From the NCBI RefSeq assembly GCF_052180255.1, contig NZ_CP197466.1:2480001-2544000 (forward strand): DNA of 64,000 bases, written 5' to 3'. The notes beneath the pieces are model-generated. The model was not told the origin of the DNA. It did no database searches and saw nothing but the letters and a program-made list of their open reading frames with translations. Both the position numbers and the translations under genes were made by a program. Position 1 is the stretch's first letter; the number at the start of each line of letters is the position of its first letter. The DNA comes from Paenibacillus_AM sp052180255 (GTDB lineage Bacteria; Bacillota; Bacilli; Paenibacillales; NBRC-103111). This document shows, one piece after another, positions 1 through 7,624 of this stretch.

Positions 1-1
1 C

Positions 2-958
2 ATGTTAAACCCCTTAACGACTCATGAGCTCAAAAAGAGATCTACTCGTAAGGTGAAGACCGATCCTATTGATGCAATTCGAATTGCTAATGCGTTCTAT
101 TTAGGGGAAGGTACGCCACTCATGCCAATAGATGAAAAGGTCACTGAACTGCGGTTTCTCTGTCGCCAACATGCCCAGTGGAAAGCTCTTCTTGGTGAAG
201 TTCAGCTGCAATTCCGTTCCATTCTGGATTTGGCTTTTCCGGGCTATGACAAGGCTTTTCAGAACATATTTAACCCTTCATCCACTCAGCTTCTCACTAA
301 ATTCCCTTCCCCTTCAGCTTTACTGACTGCGGACAAAGAGGACGTATTAACCATTCTTATGCTGAATCGAAGAGGTCGTACTTGGAATGAAGATAAATAC
401 GCGCAGCTTCTGGGAATTGCGCGCAGTAGCCTTCCTGATCCGTGTGGATCTCAGGCACAAATATTTGCAATACAGAATTTCATAGGGTTATTTAAGGCTT
501 ACCAAGAAGGAATTACAGCACTCGAAAAACAAATGGAAAGCTTAGCCCAAGCATTTTCTGCCTACCACCTATTACGCTCGATTCCTGGGGTGGGACCGAT
601 TACTGCGGCAATGATTCACGCTGAAATTGGGGACATAAAAAGGTTCCCTTCCGTGAAACAGTTGACCGCTTTTGCAGGGCTGGATTCATCTGTTTACGAG
701 TCAGGAACCTTTAAGGCGAACCAAAATCGCATTTCAAAACGAGGCTCTGCTTACCTCCGTACAGCGCTCTACCAAGCAACAGTTGGAGGTATCTCAAAGC
801 AAATCCACGGCCCTCGAAATCCAATTCTATGGCAATATTACCAGCAAAAACGACTTGAAGGCAAACCTGGTAAAGTTGCCATTGTGGCGACTTCAAACAA
901 GCTTTTGCGCATGATTTACGGAATTTTGAGTAACGGAGCGCCCTTTCAGAGCAAATAA
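2..958 (+). CDS. IS110-family transposase, 5' part possibly cut by window edge
   Basis: DEDD-type transposase of the IS110 family, which recombines DNA under guidance of an element-encoded bridge RNA. The N-terminal half has the TDPIDAIRIA segment (about residues 20-29) of the DEDD domain. The C-terminal half has the Transposase_20 core, with IPGVGPITAAMIHAEIGD (about 194-211) and the conserved serine context AFAGLDSSVYESG (about 222-234). Family members run about 330-420 residues, so the first residues probably lie left of the window. It is the only plus-strand gene in the first 11 kb and interrupts the distal attC-like site (remnant at 1076). Known IS1111-attC elements of this family target integron attC sites. 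I cannot assign the IS110 or IS1111 subgroup without both element ends. Confidence 0.9.
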   Translation: MLNPLTTHELKKRSTRKVKTDPIDAIRIANAFYLGEGTPLMPIDEKVTELRFLCRQHAQWKALLGEVQLQFRSILDLAFPGYDKAFQNIFNPSSTQLLTKFPSPSALLTADKEDVLTILMLNRRGRTWNEDKYAQLLGIARSSLPDPCGSQAQIFAIQNFIGLFKAYQEGITALEKQMESLAQAFSAYHLLRSIPGVGPITAAMIHAEIGDIKRFPSVKQLTAFAGLDSSVYESGTFKANQNRISKRGSAYLRTALYQATVGGISKQIHGPRNPILWQYYQQKRLEGKPGKVAIVATSNKLLRMIYGILSNGAPFQSK

Positions 959-1075
959 CAGATACTAATAGTAATATTTTACCATTAACTTACTTCTTGG
1001 AGTAGGTTTATTTAAGTCTGCATTTTTTGGAGTTATGAAATCTTAAATCTATTGAATCTTGACTTTGATTAGCTG
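959..1075 (+). mobile_element. Right flank of the IS110-family element (putative end / bridge-RNA region)
   Basis: This AT-rich stretch of about 117 bp between the transposase stop and the truncated attC-like end matches none of the other cassette flanks, so it is probably the right end of the IS. In IS110-family elements a non-coding end encodes the bridge RNA. I cannot identify guide loops or the exact boundary by eye; the boundary is set by where the attC remnant resumes. Confidence 0.45.
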
Positions 1076-1089
1076 GTTTATAGGATGTC
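1076..1089 (-). repeat. Truncated attC-like site of cassette 1
   Basis: The bases TTATAGGATGTCAACGCCTTC-like (1078 onward) match the right end of the full sites (TTATAGGATGTCAGCGCC). The rest of the site is missing and replaced by IS110 flank. The 7-mer still matches the start of cassette 1 (CTATAAC at 1737-1743), as for intact cassettes. An extra T (GTTTATAG instead of GTTATAG) sits at the breakpoint, consistent with insertion here. Confidence 0.7.
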
Positions 1090-1116
1090 AACGCCTTCTC
1101 GATCCACTAACACCAT

Positions 1117-1680
1117 TTATTTAACTAGAGCGTATATATGAGTATCTCTTATCTGACTCTTATCTGCTGATAAATCATCACATCTTAATGTTCCTTCTAA
1201 TTGAAAGCCTAATCGTTCTGGAATCGCCTTACTCTTATAATTTAAAGTATCACAACGAATTTCTACTCTTCTAGCCTTCAACTCTGTAAAGGCAAAATTG
1301 GTTATTCCTTGAACTGCTTCAGTCATATACCCATTTCCGCTCATACGTGTATCAATCCAGTATCCGATTTCAAATTTACGTATCTCCCAATCTGGCTTAT
1401 TCAATCCAGATAAACCAATGAATTGTTTAGTTTCTTTATCAAATATCAGAAGTCTAAGTTCATCTCTCTTAATAAACTTTACATATGCTTCTCGTAGAAT
1501 TGTTTCGATTGACTGTTCAGAATGTTCGTTCTGTGCAAAAATAGTCAACCACTCCTTGAGCTCATTAATCGATGAGGTTATACTCTCATACACTACCTTA
1601 CCATCACCAGGTAGAGGTGTTCTAATCAATAACCTTTCAGTTGTAAATTGGTTTGGAAAATCTATTAATACTGGATTCAT
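1117..1680 (-). CDS. GNAT family N-acetyltransferase (RimJ/RimL type), cassette 1
   Basis: Acetyl-CoA-dependent N-acetyltransferase of the Acetyltransf_3 type, 187 residues. The N-terminus TERLLIRTPLPGD is typical of RimJ/RimL-like GNATs. The acetyl-CoA binding region is around IGYWIDTRMSGNGYMTEAV (about 112-130), and the ERLGFQLEGTLR motif (about 155-166) is the common C-terminal signature. The ATG at 1680 is preceded by GAGGGGAT at suitable spacing. The substrate is unknown; relatives modify ribosomal proteins, small amines or antibiotics. It is the last cassette before the IS110 insertion, and its own attC is truncated. Confidence 0.85.
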   Translation of the reverse strand: MNPVLIDFPNQFTTERLLIRTPLPGDGKVVYESITSSINELKEWLTIFAQNEHSEQSIETILREAYVKFIKRDELRLLIFDKETKQFIGLSGLNKPDWEIRKFEIGYWIDTRMSGNGYMTEAVQGITNFAFTELKARRVEIRCDTLNYKSKAIPERLGFQLEGTLRCDDLSADKSQIRDTHIYALVK

Positions 1681-1736
1681 TCTATAATCCCCTCTGCATT
1701 TATTAATATGTTTTTATCCGATCTTGCGTTGATTTC

Positions 1737-1900
1737 CTATAACGTCTTTGTATTCACGAACCCTCACTGGCTTAAGGGGCGAATGCCCCGGGTCCGACGG
1801 ACTTAGCCAGTGCAGGGTTGTCCGGCTGATACCGCTTCTCCGAAATGCCTCGGTCCGGACCGAGAGCCGAATGGCTCGAAGCGTGAATATGGTGTTATCG
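1737..1900 (-). repeat. attC-like cassette recombination site 1 (ends cassette 2)
   Basis: Outer boxes are CTATAAC (1737-1743) and GTTATCG (1894-1900). The second pair of arms is TATTCACG (from about 1751) and CGTGAATA (about 1882-1889). The inner arm AACCCTCACTGGCTTA pairs with TTAGCCAGTGCAGGGTT, followed by smaller GC-rich hairpins. The cassette junction is between 1742 and 1743. This is the one site whose variable bases (TCG) do not match the start of its cassette (GCC). Confidence 0.88.
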
Positions 1901-1934
1901 GATGTCAATGCCTTCTTCGAATAACCTAATGTTT

Positions 1935-2837
1935 TCAACTACCACGAATAGCACTTTTCAAGATCTCTTTATTATTCACGCCGTATTCGAGAATTGACCA
2001 CATTGCTTCAATAGCATTATCCCCATAGGCGTTCATGTACATCAATTGCATAAATACGGCACCTTGAAACGTTAGTTCAACTTCATCGTCGCTTAATGAT
2101 TGGTTCAACTGATATCCTCGATAAAATGCAGTGGCGTTTCGATTATCAAACTTCAATTGACCGTTGTGAAATCGAACAAACTGACAAATTAATGGATATC
2201 CTAAGTCAATATACTTGGAACCAATGCCTGCGTCGTCGAAGTCAATAAAAATGAGTTGACCGTTATTTTTCTTCATTGCGTTATGTGGACCGATATCCGT
2301 ATGTATAAGGCATTGCTGATGATTATCAAAGTCTGGAAGGTTATATATGCATCGGGAATATGACGAATAAAATTGTTTGTCCTTGAACCATCCCAACATA
2401 TTCTGTATTCGATCCTTATAGCGAAGATTAGATTCTAATTGGTAACCTTCTACGGCGTGAAGACGACTTGCAAGCACCCCGATTTCAAACTCATCTTCTG
2501 GATTTTCACTAACCTTGTCACCATTGATATATTCCAACACATACAAAAATCTATCATTAAAACGAGCGTACAAGCTACCTCCTAGTTGTTGGAGAATGAC
2601 AGGTGCAATCTGTTCTGGTAACTGACCAAGAAAATGAAGGACTTTAGTGTATGATTGAACCTCTTCCTCACTACGTTCAGGTTCTAATATCTTGACAATC
2701 CATTGTCCATCAGTTGAAGAAAAATGAAACACCTCACGAGAGCCATTTGCTTTAAGTTTATTTATTATCTTTACTTCACTAAGTCCATACTCATTTCTTA
2801 AAAACTCAACTAAGTTAATATATTGGAAAACCTGCAA
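1935..2837 (-). CDS. APH-like phosphotransferase, cassette 2
   Basis: Aminoglycoside phosphotransferase/choline kinase-fold enzyme of 300 residues. The Brenner-type catalytic loop HTDIGPHN (about 179-186) carries the catalytic Asp and Asn, and FIDFDDAG (about 197-204) holds the metal-binding Asp. The ATP-binding N-lobe includes WIVKILEPE (about 46-54). The start is TTG at 2837 with AGGTGAG about 9 bases upstream. Relatives phosphorylate aminoglycosides, macrolides, homoserine or other small alcohols, and the substrate cannot be told from sequence. Position between sites 1 and 2 makes it a single-gene cassette of about 1157 bp. Confidence 0.85.
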   Translation of the reverse strand: MQVFQYINLVEFLRNEYGLSEVKIINKLKANGSREVFHFSSTDGQWIVKILEPERSEEEVQSYTKVLHFLGQLPEQIAPVILQQLGGSLYARFNDRFLYVLEYINGDKVSENPEDEFEIGVLASRLHAVEGYQLESNLRYKDRIQNMLGWFKDKQFYSSYSRCIYNLPDFDNHQQCLIHTDIGPHNAMKKNNGQLIFIDFDDAGIGSKYIDLGYPLICQFVRFHNGQLKFDNRNATAFYRGYQLNQSLSDDEVELTFQGAVFMQLMYMNAYGDNAIEAMWSILEYGVNNKEILKSAIRGS

Positions 2838-2893
2838 TATTCAACTCACCTGCCTTTGTTAGACTATGATAACTTTAGTGTTGCATTGATTTC

Positions 2894-3053
2894 GGCTAAC
2901 GTTGTTGTGTTCCCGACGCCTCACCGACTTAAAGCCCGAAGGGCTGGCCGCGATGCGGTTAGTAGGTGCAGGTGTGTCTGCTGAATACGCTTCTTCGAAA
3001 TTCCTCTGCAGACCAAGGGGCGTATGCCCCGCAGTGGGAACACGGTGTTAGAC
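2894..3053 (-). repeat. attC-like cassette recombination site 2 (ends cassette 3)
   Basis: Outer boxes are GGCTAAC (2894-2900) and GTTAGAC (3047-3053); the latter fits the classic GTTRRRY core exactly. The second arm has changed to TGTTCCC and GGGAACA, a compensatory change relative to TATTCACG/CGTGAATA elsewhere. The stop codon of the methyltransferase gene is formed inside the 3047-3053 box. Confidence 0.88.
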
Positions 3054-3683
3054 GACGTAACTTGGCTTCATTGCTATCTCCCACAAAAACTTTTTTCTTG
3101 TATATCTTTCCATTTCATATTCTTCTGCATGAACCAAAGTCCACATATTCCCACTAAAAAAACGGTTAATCTCCTGTCTATCAAAAAATCTTCTGTATAT
3201 TCCTTCATTCTCCAGTAAATATTTCTCTTTAGTTTGTTCAACTTCCCCTTTATTTCTTATTTCATTTACTGAATTCAGTCTGGATAACAATAAGCCATCA
3301 AACATTAACACTCTATGTATCTCACTAATAACTTTGATTGTTGTGTCCTCATCGAAATAATGGAGACTCAAGTCAGCTATGATTACTTTTATTGAATTCT
3401 TTTCAAATGGTAGTCCCACTGTCATATCGAAACAGGCAGTTGTAATACTTGGGATCATTTCATTCAATTTTTTTAATGCTTCTTCAGAAATATCACATGC
3501 AATTGGTAATATCCCTTTCTCGAACAAATACAGTGAGTTATTACCAATTCCGCAACCTAAATCAACTATACGGTCTCTTTCCTCTTTTAGGTAATCATCG
3601 TATTTGTCAAGCCAATTATCGTAAACAGGCTTGAGACCCGGTCTTCTATATGATTCATTCCAGTATTGTTTTAATGGTTTCAT
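3048..3683 (-). CDS. Class I SAM-dependent methyltransferase, cassette 3
   Basis: Rossmann-fold methyltransferase of about 211 residues. Motif I is VDLGCGIGNNSLYL (about 39-52), and the acidic SAM-ribose residue follows in IACDIS (about 60-65). Motif IV/V is around IIADLSLHYF (about 93-102), similar to small-molecule methyltransferases of the Methyltransf_11/TehB group. A longer frame reaches 3737, but it would begin inside the recombination site. The ATG at 3683 has GGAG at 5-6 bases and is preferred. The TAA stop lies in the attC box, so the gene fills the cassette end to end. Target unknown. Confidence 0.85.
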   Translation of the reverse strand: MKPLKQYWNESYRRPGLKPVYDNWLDKYDDYLKEERDRIVDLGCGIGNNSLYLFEKGILPIACDISEEALKKLNEMIPSITTACFDMTVGLPFEKNSIKVIIADLSLHYFDEDTTIKVISEIHRVLMFDGLLLSRLNSVNEIRNKGEVEQTKEKYLLENEGIYRRFFDRQEINRFFSGNMWTLVHAEEYEMERYTRKKFLWEIAMKPSYVV

Positions 3684-3706
3684 ATTTTCTCCATTCAAGG
3701 TATGTC

Positions 3707-3867
3707 GTCTAACGTCTTTGTATTCACGAACCCTCACTGGCTTAAGGGCGCCAGCCCGGGTCCGACGGACTTAGCCAGTGCAGGGTTGTCCGGCTGCTCC
3801 CGCTTCTCCGAAATCCCTCTGCCGGGCCGAGGGCCGGATGGCCCGATGTGTGAATACCGTGTTATAG
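3707..3867 (-). repeat. attC-like cassette recombination site 3 (ends cassette 4)
   Basis: Outer boxes are GTCTAAC (3707-3713) and GTTATAG (3861-3867); second arms are TATTCACG and TGTGAATA. The two boxes of this one site do not match each other, but each matches the far end of its own cassette (cassette 3 starts GTTAGACGAC and ends at 3047 with GTTAGACGAC). Confidence 0.9.
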
Positions 3868-3891
3868 GATGTCAGCGCCTTCCTGTATAAC

Positions 3892-4431
3892 CTACACTAT
3901 TCTTCTTTCGTTCCATTCCCTTTCAAGCATTGAATAAATTGATTCATCACACCATTTTCCATTACAAATTCTCACCTCTCTAAGCGTACCATCCTTTACC
4001 ATCCCAACCCGATTCATTAACTTCTCTGACATTAAATTGTCAGTATTTATATACGCAACAATTCTGTGTGCATTCAGTGCGTTGAATGCATATTCAATAA
4101 TTAGATTGACCGCCTCAACTCCAAATCCCTGTTTCCAATGGTTCGGGTGCAGTGCGTAGCCAATTTCCCATTCTCTAATCTCTGCCCAATTTAATTTAAT
4201 ACTAATTCTCCCAATTGGTTTTTCATTATTTCTCGTACATATTGCAAGTTCATATCTCTCACGAAATTTGTTAATAGAAGATAAAAGCATTTGATAATGT
4301 TTTTGAATTTCCGTAGTTTCAGGCGCCTTGCTATACTGATACGTCAATGAGTTCGTTTCCAAATCATTATAAAAACCAAAATCCTTTTCATTAAAATCTC
4401 TTAAAATAATTCTTTCTCCCTTGATTTCCAA
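3892..4431 (-). CDS. GNAT family N-acetyltransferase, cassette 4
   Basis: RimJ/RimL-type acetyltransferase of 179 residues. It has the N-terminal strand ERIILRDFNEKD (about 5-16), acetyl-CoA loop IGYALHPNHWKQGFGVEA (about 90-107), and the C-terminal segment MNRVGMVKDGTLRE (about 139-152). The start codon is TTG at 4431 with AAGGATG about 9 bases upstream; no ATG in the right place gives a full N-terminus. It resembles the cassette 1 enzyme only at family level. Substrate unknown. Confidence 0.85.
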   Translation of the reverse strand: MEIKGERIILRDFNEKDFGFYNDLETNSLTYQYSKAPETTEIQKHYQMLLSSINKFRERYELAICTRNNEKPIGRISIKLNWAEIREWEIGYALHPNHWKQGFGVEAVNLIIEYAFNALNAHRIVAYINTDNLMSEKLMNRVGMVKDGTLREVRICNGKWCDESIYSMLEREWNERRIV

Positions 4432-4467
4432 TTATTATCATCCTTTTTTTAATATTGCGCTGATTTC

Positions 4468-4628
4468 CTATAACGTTATTGTATTCACGAACCCGAGAAC
4501 CTTAAGGGAGCAAAGCGACCGGCCGCTGCGTGGTTAGGTTCGCAGGGTTGTCCGCGTGAGCCCACTCCCCGAAATGCCTCGGGCGGACCAAGGGGCGTAA
4601 GCCCCACAGCGTGAATATTGTGTTATAG
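4468..4628 (-). repeat. attC-like cassette recombination site 4 (ends cassette 5)
   Basis: Boxes are CTATAAC (4468-4474) and GTTATAG (4622-4628); second arms are TATTCACG and CGTGAATA. The inner arm has changed to GAACCTTA and TTAGGTTC, a covarying replacement of the GGCTTA/TTAGCC arm seen in other copies. A small hairpin AGGGGCGTAAGCCCC-like element lies near 4591-4605. Confidence 0.9.
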
Positions 4629-4706
4629 GATGTCTGGGGCTCCTTGAGTTACATTCGAAGTCTATTAAAATCTTCGTTTACTCCTTTATTCAGGTACTTC
4701 TATGTA

Positions 4707-5015
4707 TTAAGATACTCTCGACTTTAAGATCTCTATTAACTCTTCATCCATAAATTTATAATCATCTGGAATATCAAGACATATTAATTGTTTATTCAAT
4801 AAGTTAATTGAAAATTTCTCTTTAAGTCTTCTTGTATGTTTCTTCTCCATTACAAAAATCAAATCAGCCCAGCCAATGTGCCCTTCAGTAACTTTAATTC
4901 TTGCACTATTTTCTGTCCCTGCAGATTTAACTTCATAACCATTAAAACTATTAAAGATCTTCTCAGCTGTCAAACTTCTCCATTTGTTACGGCTACATAT
5001 AAATAGTAATTTAAT
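4707..5015 (-). CDS. Small tyrosine-phosphatase-like protein (COG4551 type), cassette 5, ATT start
   Basis: Low-molecular-weight phosphatase-like protein of about 102 residues. The frame runs upstream of the first TTG/ATG through IKLLFICSRNKWRSLTAEK (residues 1-19), which carries the P-loop-like CSRNKWRS motif (7-14) of this family. The only start giving that N-terminus is ATT at 5015, with AGGTGAC 6-7 bases before it; a TGA lies two codons further up. Downstream features include SAGTENSA (about 31-38), ADLIFVMEK (about 50-58) and LDIPDDY (about 79-85). The role of this family is poorly known. A mutated ATG (pseudogene start) is the alternative to true ATT initiation. Confidence 0.72.
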   Translation of the reverse strand: MKLLFICSRNKWRSLTAEKIFNSFNGYEVKSAGTENSARIKVTEGHIGWADLIFVMEKKHTRRLKEKFSINLLNKQLICLDIPDDYKFMDEELIEILKSRVS

Positions 5016-5074
5016 ATCTTGTCACCTGCAATTTATGACTTTTACGCTCTTATAATATGGGTTTCCCCGATTTC

Positions 5075-5235
5075 CTATAACGTTGTTGTGTTCACGAACC
5101 CGAGAGGCTTAAAGGAGCGCAGCGACTGGGTCGTCAGACTTAGCCTCGCAGGGTTGTCTGCCTGATCCACTTCCCCGAATTTCCTCGGGCAGACCAAGGG
5201 GGCTTGTCCCCCGCAGCGTGAATATTATGTTATCT
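5075..5235 (-). repeat. attC-like cassette recombination site 5 (ends cassette 6)
   Basis: Boxes are CTATAAC (5075-5081) and GTTATCT (5229-5235); second arms are TGTTCACG and CGTGAATA; inner arm GAGGCTTA pairs with TTAGCCTC. The right box with its flank, GTTATCTGC, matches the start of cassette 6 (GCAGATAAC at 5637-5645) rather than the other box of this same site. Confidence 0.9.
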
Positions 5236-5638
5236 GCTGGACCTGCCCCACTTCTTCGAATAAAGACAGGACGTCGACCCTCAGCTCTTATCATGTTTTC
5301 AATAGTGTTTAAGCCGTTCTTATCACATGGATCTTCTTACTAAAATTGTAACTATTCTTTATCTCATACTACCTTCTTCTTGATTAATCCACAATTGATC
5401 TTCAATATTTTTTCGATGACTTACATCTTGTGTTCACTTTCACAAATATGTATTCCAACTGTTATTTCATTGACCTCCCGAATTACTTTCAATACATGTC
5501 CTTGTTGAATGTTGCCATGCTAACTTCTCGATTTACCTTCAAAACATGTCTTAATAAGCAAAAATATACGCACTTCTCTTCAAGCAACAGGACGTTGCGG
5601 ACGTTACACCTTCAAGATTCTCTTGGGGCAGATTTTGC
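5236..5638. other. Cassette 6: no convincing ORF
   Basis: About 400 bp between sites 5 and 6 with no minus-strand reading frame of useful length. A 92-codon plus-strand frame (5430-5708) runs into the attC site and has low-complexity, non-family sequence, so it is not called. The insert contains a 28-bp degenerate direct repeat (5473-5500 and 5523-5550, five mismatches, 50-bp period). A 28-bp segment at 5253-5280 is identical to 5821-5848 in cassette 7, and AGCAACAGGACGTT at 5583-5596 recurs at 6685-6698. It may be a decayed copy of a cassette-7-like unit, a regulatory cassette or an RNA-encoding cassette. Confidence 0.55.
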
Positions 5639-5805
5639 AGATAACGTCTCTTGTATTCACGAACCCGAGTGGCTTAAGGGCGCTTGCGCCCGGGTCCGAC
5701 GGACTTAGCCTCGCAGGGTTGTCTGCCTGTAATCGCTTCCTCGAAAATCTTCGTGCAGACCAAGGTTCGGCGTAGCCGAGCCACGGCGTGAATATAGTGT
5801 TATGT
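5639..5805 (-). repeat. attC-like cassette recombination site 6 (ends cassette 7)
   Basis: Boxes are AGATAAC (5639-5645) and GTTATGT (5799-5805); second arms are TATTCACG and CGTGAATA; inner arm GTGGCTTA pairs with TTAGCCTC imperfectly. GTTATGTGA matches the start of cassette 7 (TCACATAAC, 6739-6747), and the match continues into ATCAGCC. Confidence 0.9.
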
Positions 5806-5872
5806 GATGTATCAGCCTCATCTTCGAATAAAGACAGGACGTCGACCCAAATCAGTAAAATCTTATTGAATG

Positions 5873-6664
5873 TTAATAATTACTTATTGAAATATTCATA
5901 TTTGAAAAAAGAGACGCGCCTATCAAGTCTGGAAAGAGCGTTAAATGATTGATATTCATTCTATTAAGAGCTTTTAATATTGTAAGTCTTTCTGAATTAC
6001 GTATTACTATTTTTATTAATCTTGCTTTGTCTACCACACCTAGATAATACTTCTTAACTAAAGTTTCTATATCAACATTCATAGGTCCCCATGTAAACAA
6101 ACCACTCTGGTTTACTAGCCTATGATTATCGTCAGAAAATGGTTTAATAAACTGTATTAAATTATCATTTTCTTTTGGATCCTTGGATAATTCAGTACAT
6201 TTCACCTCTATATTGCTTTGATTTAAAACATATATCGCTCTATATTCGTCTTTATCACTTTCTTCAGAAAAGGCAAAAAAAGCAGCTACAAAAGGTGATG
6301 TTGTCCAATCTAATAGTGGAGTCGCAAGACCATAATGTTGACCTACAGCCCACCACTCACTTTCTGAATTAAGCAATAATGGATTATTTCCACGTCTTCC
6401 TCGTGTAGCATACTTAAAGGTCTCTAAATGATTTCTTACCAACTCCTCTTTGTTATCCTTATCTTTCAAGATTCTATCCAATGTCGGTTCAAGTAACCAG
6501 TTTGATGAGCGTTGCCCTCTCCATATATAGTGGTTTTGATCGAGCAAGTTTCCATATACAAACTCATTGAATTCAAGCCAATTACTTATTTCAATCTGGA
6601 ATACTCCATCAACTATTGATTCTATTGATTTATTTACTTTTTCGTCAAATTTACTTATTGTCAT
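5873..6664 (-). CDS. FRG domain-containing protein, cassette 7
   Basis: Protein of 263 residues with an FRG domain. The signature HYIWRGQRSSNWLLEPTLDR (about 45-64) contains the eponymous F/Y-RG-type motif. HYGLATPLLDWTTSPFVAAF (about 109-128) is the second conserved block, with an Asp-Trp pair. The ATG at 6664 is preceded by GAGGT at 7 bases. FRG proteins are of uncertain biochemistry and often sit in mobile or phage-defence regions; a defence role here is only inferred from that and from being on a mobile cassette. No signal peptide or membrane segment is seen. Confidence 0.82.
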   Translation of the reverse strand: MTISKFDEKVNKSIESIVDGVFQIEISNWLEFNEFVYGNLLDQNHYIWRGQRSSNWLLEPTLDRILKDKDNKEELVRNHLETFKYATRGRRGNNPLLLNSESEWWAVGQHYGLATPLLDWTTSPFVAAFFAFSEESDKDEYRAIYVLNQSNIEVKCTELSKDPKENDNLIQFIKPFSDDNHRLVNQSGLFTWGPMNVDIETLVKKYYLGVVDKARLIKIVIRNSERLTILKALNRMNINHLTLFPDLIGASLFSNMNISISNY

Positions 6665-6740
6665 TAATTTACCTCTTTTCTCCTAGCAACAGGACGTTAC
6701 GAATGAACAACTTACAATCAAGATTTTAGGCTGATATTTC

Positions 6741-6902
6741 ACATAACGTTTTTGTATTCACGAACCCGAGAGACTTAAGGCGACGAATGTCGCCGGGTGG
6801 CTACGCCACTTAGCCTCGCAGGGTTGTCTGCTGAGTCTACTTCTAGTAATTGCATCTAGCAGACCAGGTGCGAATGAACCGAGCGTGAATATTGTGTTAT
6901 AT
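6741..6902 (-). repeat. attC-like cassette recombination site 7 (ends cassette 8)
   Basis: Boxes are ACATAAC (6741-6747) and GTTATAT (6896-6902); second arms are TATTCACG and CGTGAATA; inner arm GAGACTTA pairs with TTAGCCTC. The right box GTTATATGA matches the start of cassette 8 (TCATATAAC, 7420-7428). Confidence 0.9.
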
Positions 6903-6932
6903 GATTCCTATGCCTTCTTCGAATATTTCCAT

Positions 6933-7361
6933 TCAATAATTATCAAGGGTTTTCTTCAAGTAATAGTGTGTATGTCTACCTGCATTTTCGATCGTGCCAT
7001 ACACTTCAAAGCCTTGCTTCTTATAAAAATCTAAAGCTTGAAAGCCTAATGTATCCGTCTTCATAAATTCACATTGTTTCTCCCTTGCTATTCTCTCAAC
7101 CTCATGCATTAGTTTTGTGCCATAACCTAACTTTCTATATTCAGGTTCTACATATAAGTATTGTATTTCGAGCCAGTTCCAACAAATCTCTCCTAGTATT
7201 CCACCACAAACTTGCTCTTGTTCGTCCTTAAGAAAAATATGTAATTCTTGATATCTCCCTTTTAAATCATCAGGAAAATGTTTCATATTGTATTCAAACA
7301 TTTTGTTCCTAACATAATTCTTCAGCTCATCACTGTTTTCATTCATTATCGTTAACGACAT
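6933..7361 (-). CDS. GNAT family N-acetyltransferase, cassette 8
   Basis: Small single-domain acetyltransferase of about 142 residues. The acetyl-CoA pyrophosphate loop is PEYRKLGYGTKLMHEVE (about 72-88), preceded by strand LEIQYLYVEPE and followed by FYKKQGFEVYGTIEN (about 113-127). The frame opens at 7379 (ATG GAG GAA TGG). I prefer the second ATG at 7361 because the GGAGG inside the longer version would serve as its ribosome binding site, though 11 bases is slightly long. It belongs to a different GNAT subgroup from the cassette 1 and 4 enzymes. Substrate unknown. Confidence 0.82.
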   Translation of the reverse strand: MSLTIMNENSDELKNYVRNKMFEYNMKHFPDDLKGRYQELHIFLKDEQEQVCGGILGEICWNWLEIQYLYVEPEYRKLGYGTKLMHEVERIAREKQCEFMKTDTLGFQALDFYKKQGFEVYGTIENAGRHTHYYLKKTLDNY

Positions 7362-7421
7362 AGGATTCCATTCCTCCATTTAGATCTGGTATACGGTTTT
7401 ATAGATCTTTGCGTAGGTTTC

Positions 7422-7583
7422 ATATAACGTTCTTTATCTACGAACCCTCACTGCCTTAAAGGAGCGTAGTGACTAGCCGCGATGCGGTTAGGCAGTGCAG
7501 GGTTGTTTGCTGAGTTCTCTTCTCCGGAAAATCCTCAGCAGACCAAGGAGCGTGAGTGACGCGGCGTAGATACGGTGTTATAG
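7422..7583 (-). repeat. attC-like cassette recombination site 8 (ends cassette 9)
   Basis: Boxes are ATATAAC (7422-7428) and GTTATAG (7577-7583). The second arm has become TATCTACG and CGTAGATA, a clean compensatory change. The inner arm CACTGCCTTA pairs with TTAGGCAGTG, again covarying. Confidence 0.9.
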
Positions 7584-7624
7584 GATGTCAGCGTCTCCCT
7601 GAATTACCCCAAATTTCTGTCTTG

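Noticed and set aside
1714..1938. 74-codon minus ORF and similar frames inside attC sites (also 3702-3890, 5109-5294)
   Set aside because: They consist mostly of the recombination-site sequence and vary in length with its indels, so they are frame accidents.
5430..5708. 92-codon plus-strand ORF in cassette 6
   Set aside because: It runs through the attC site, has no clear ribosome binding site or family resemblance, and is opposite to all cassette genes.
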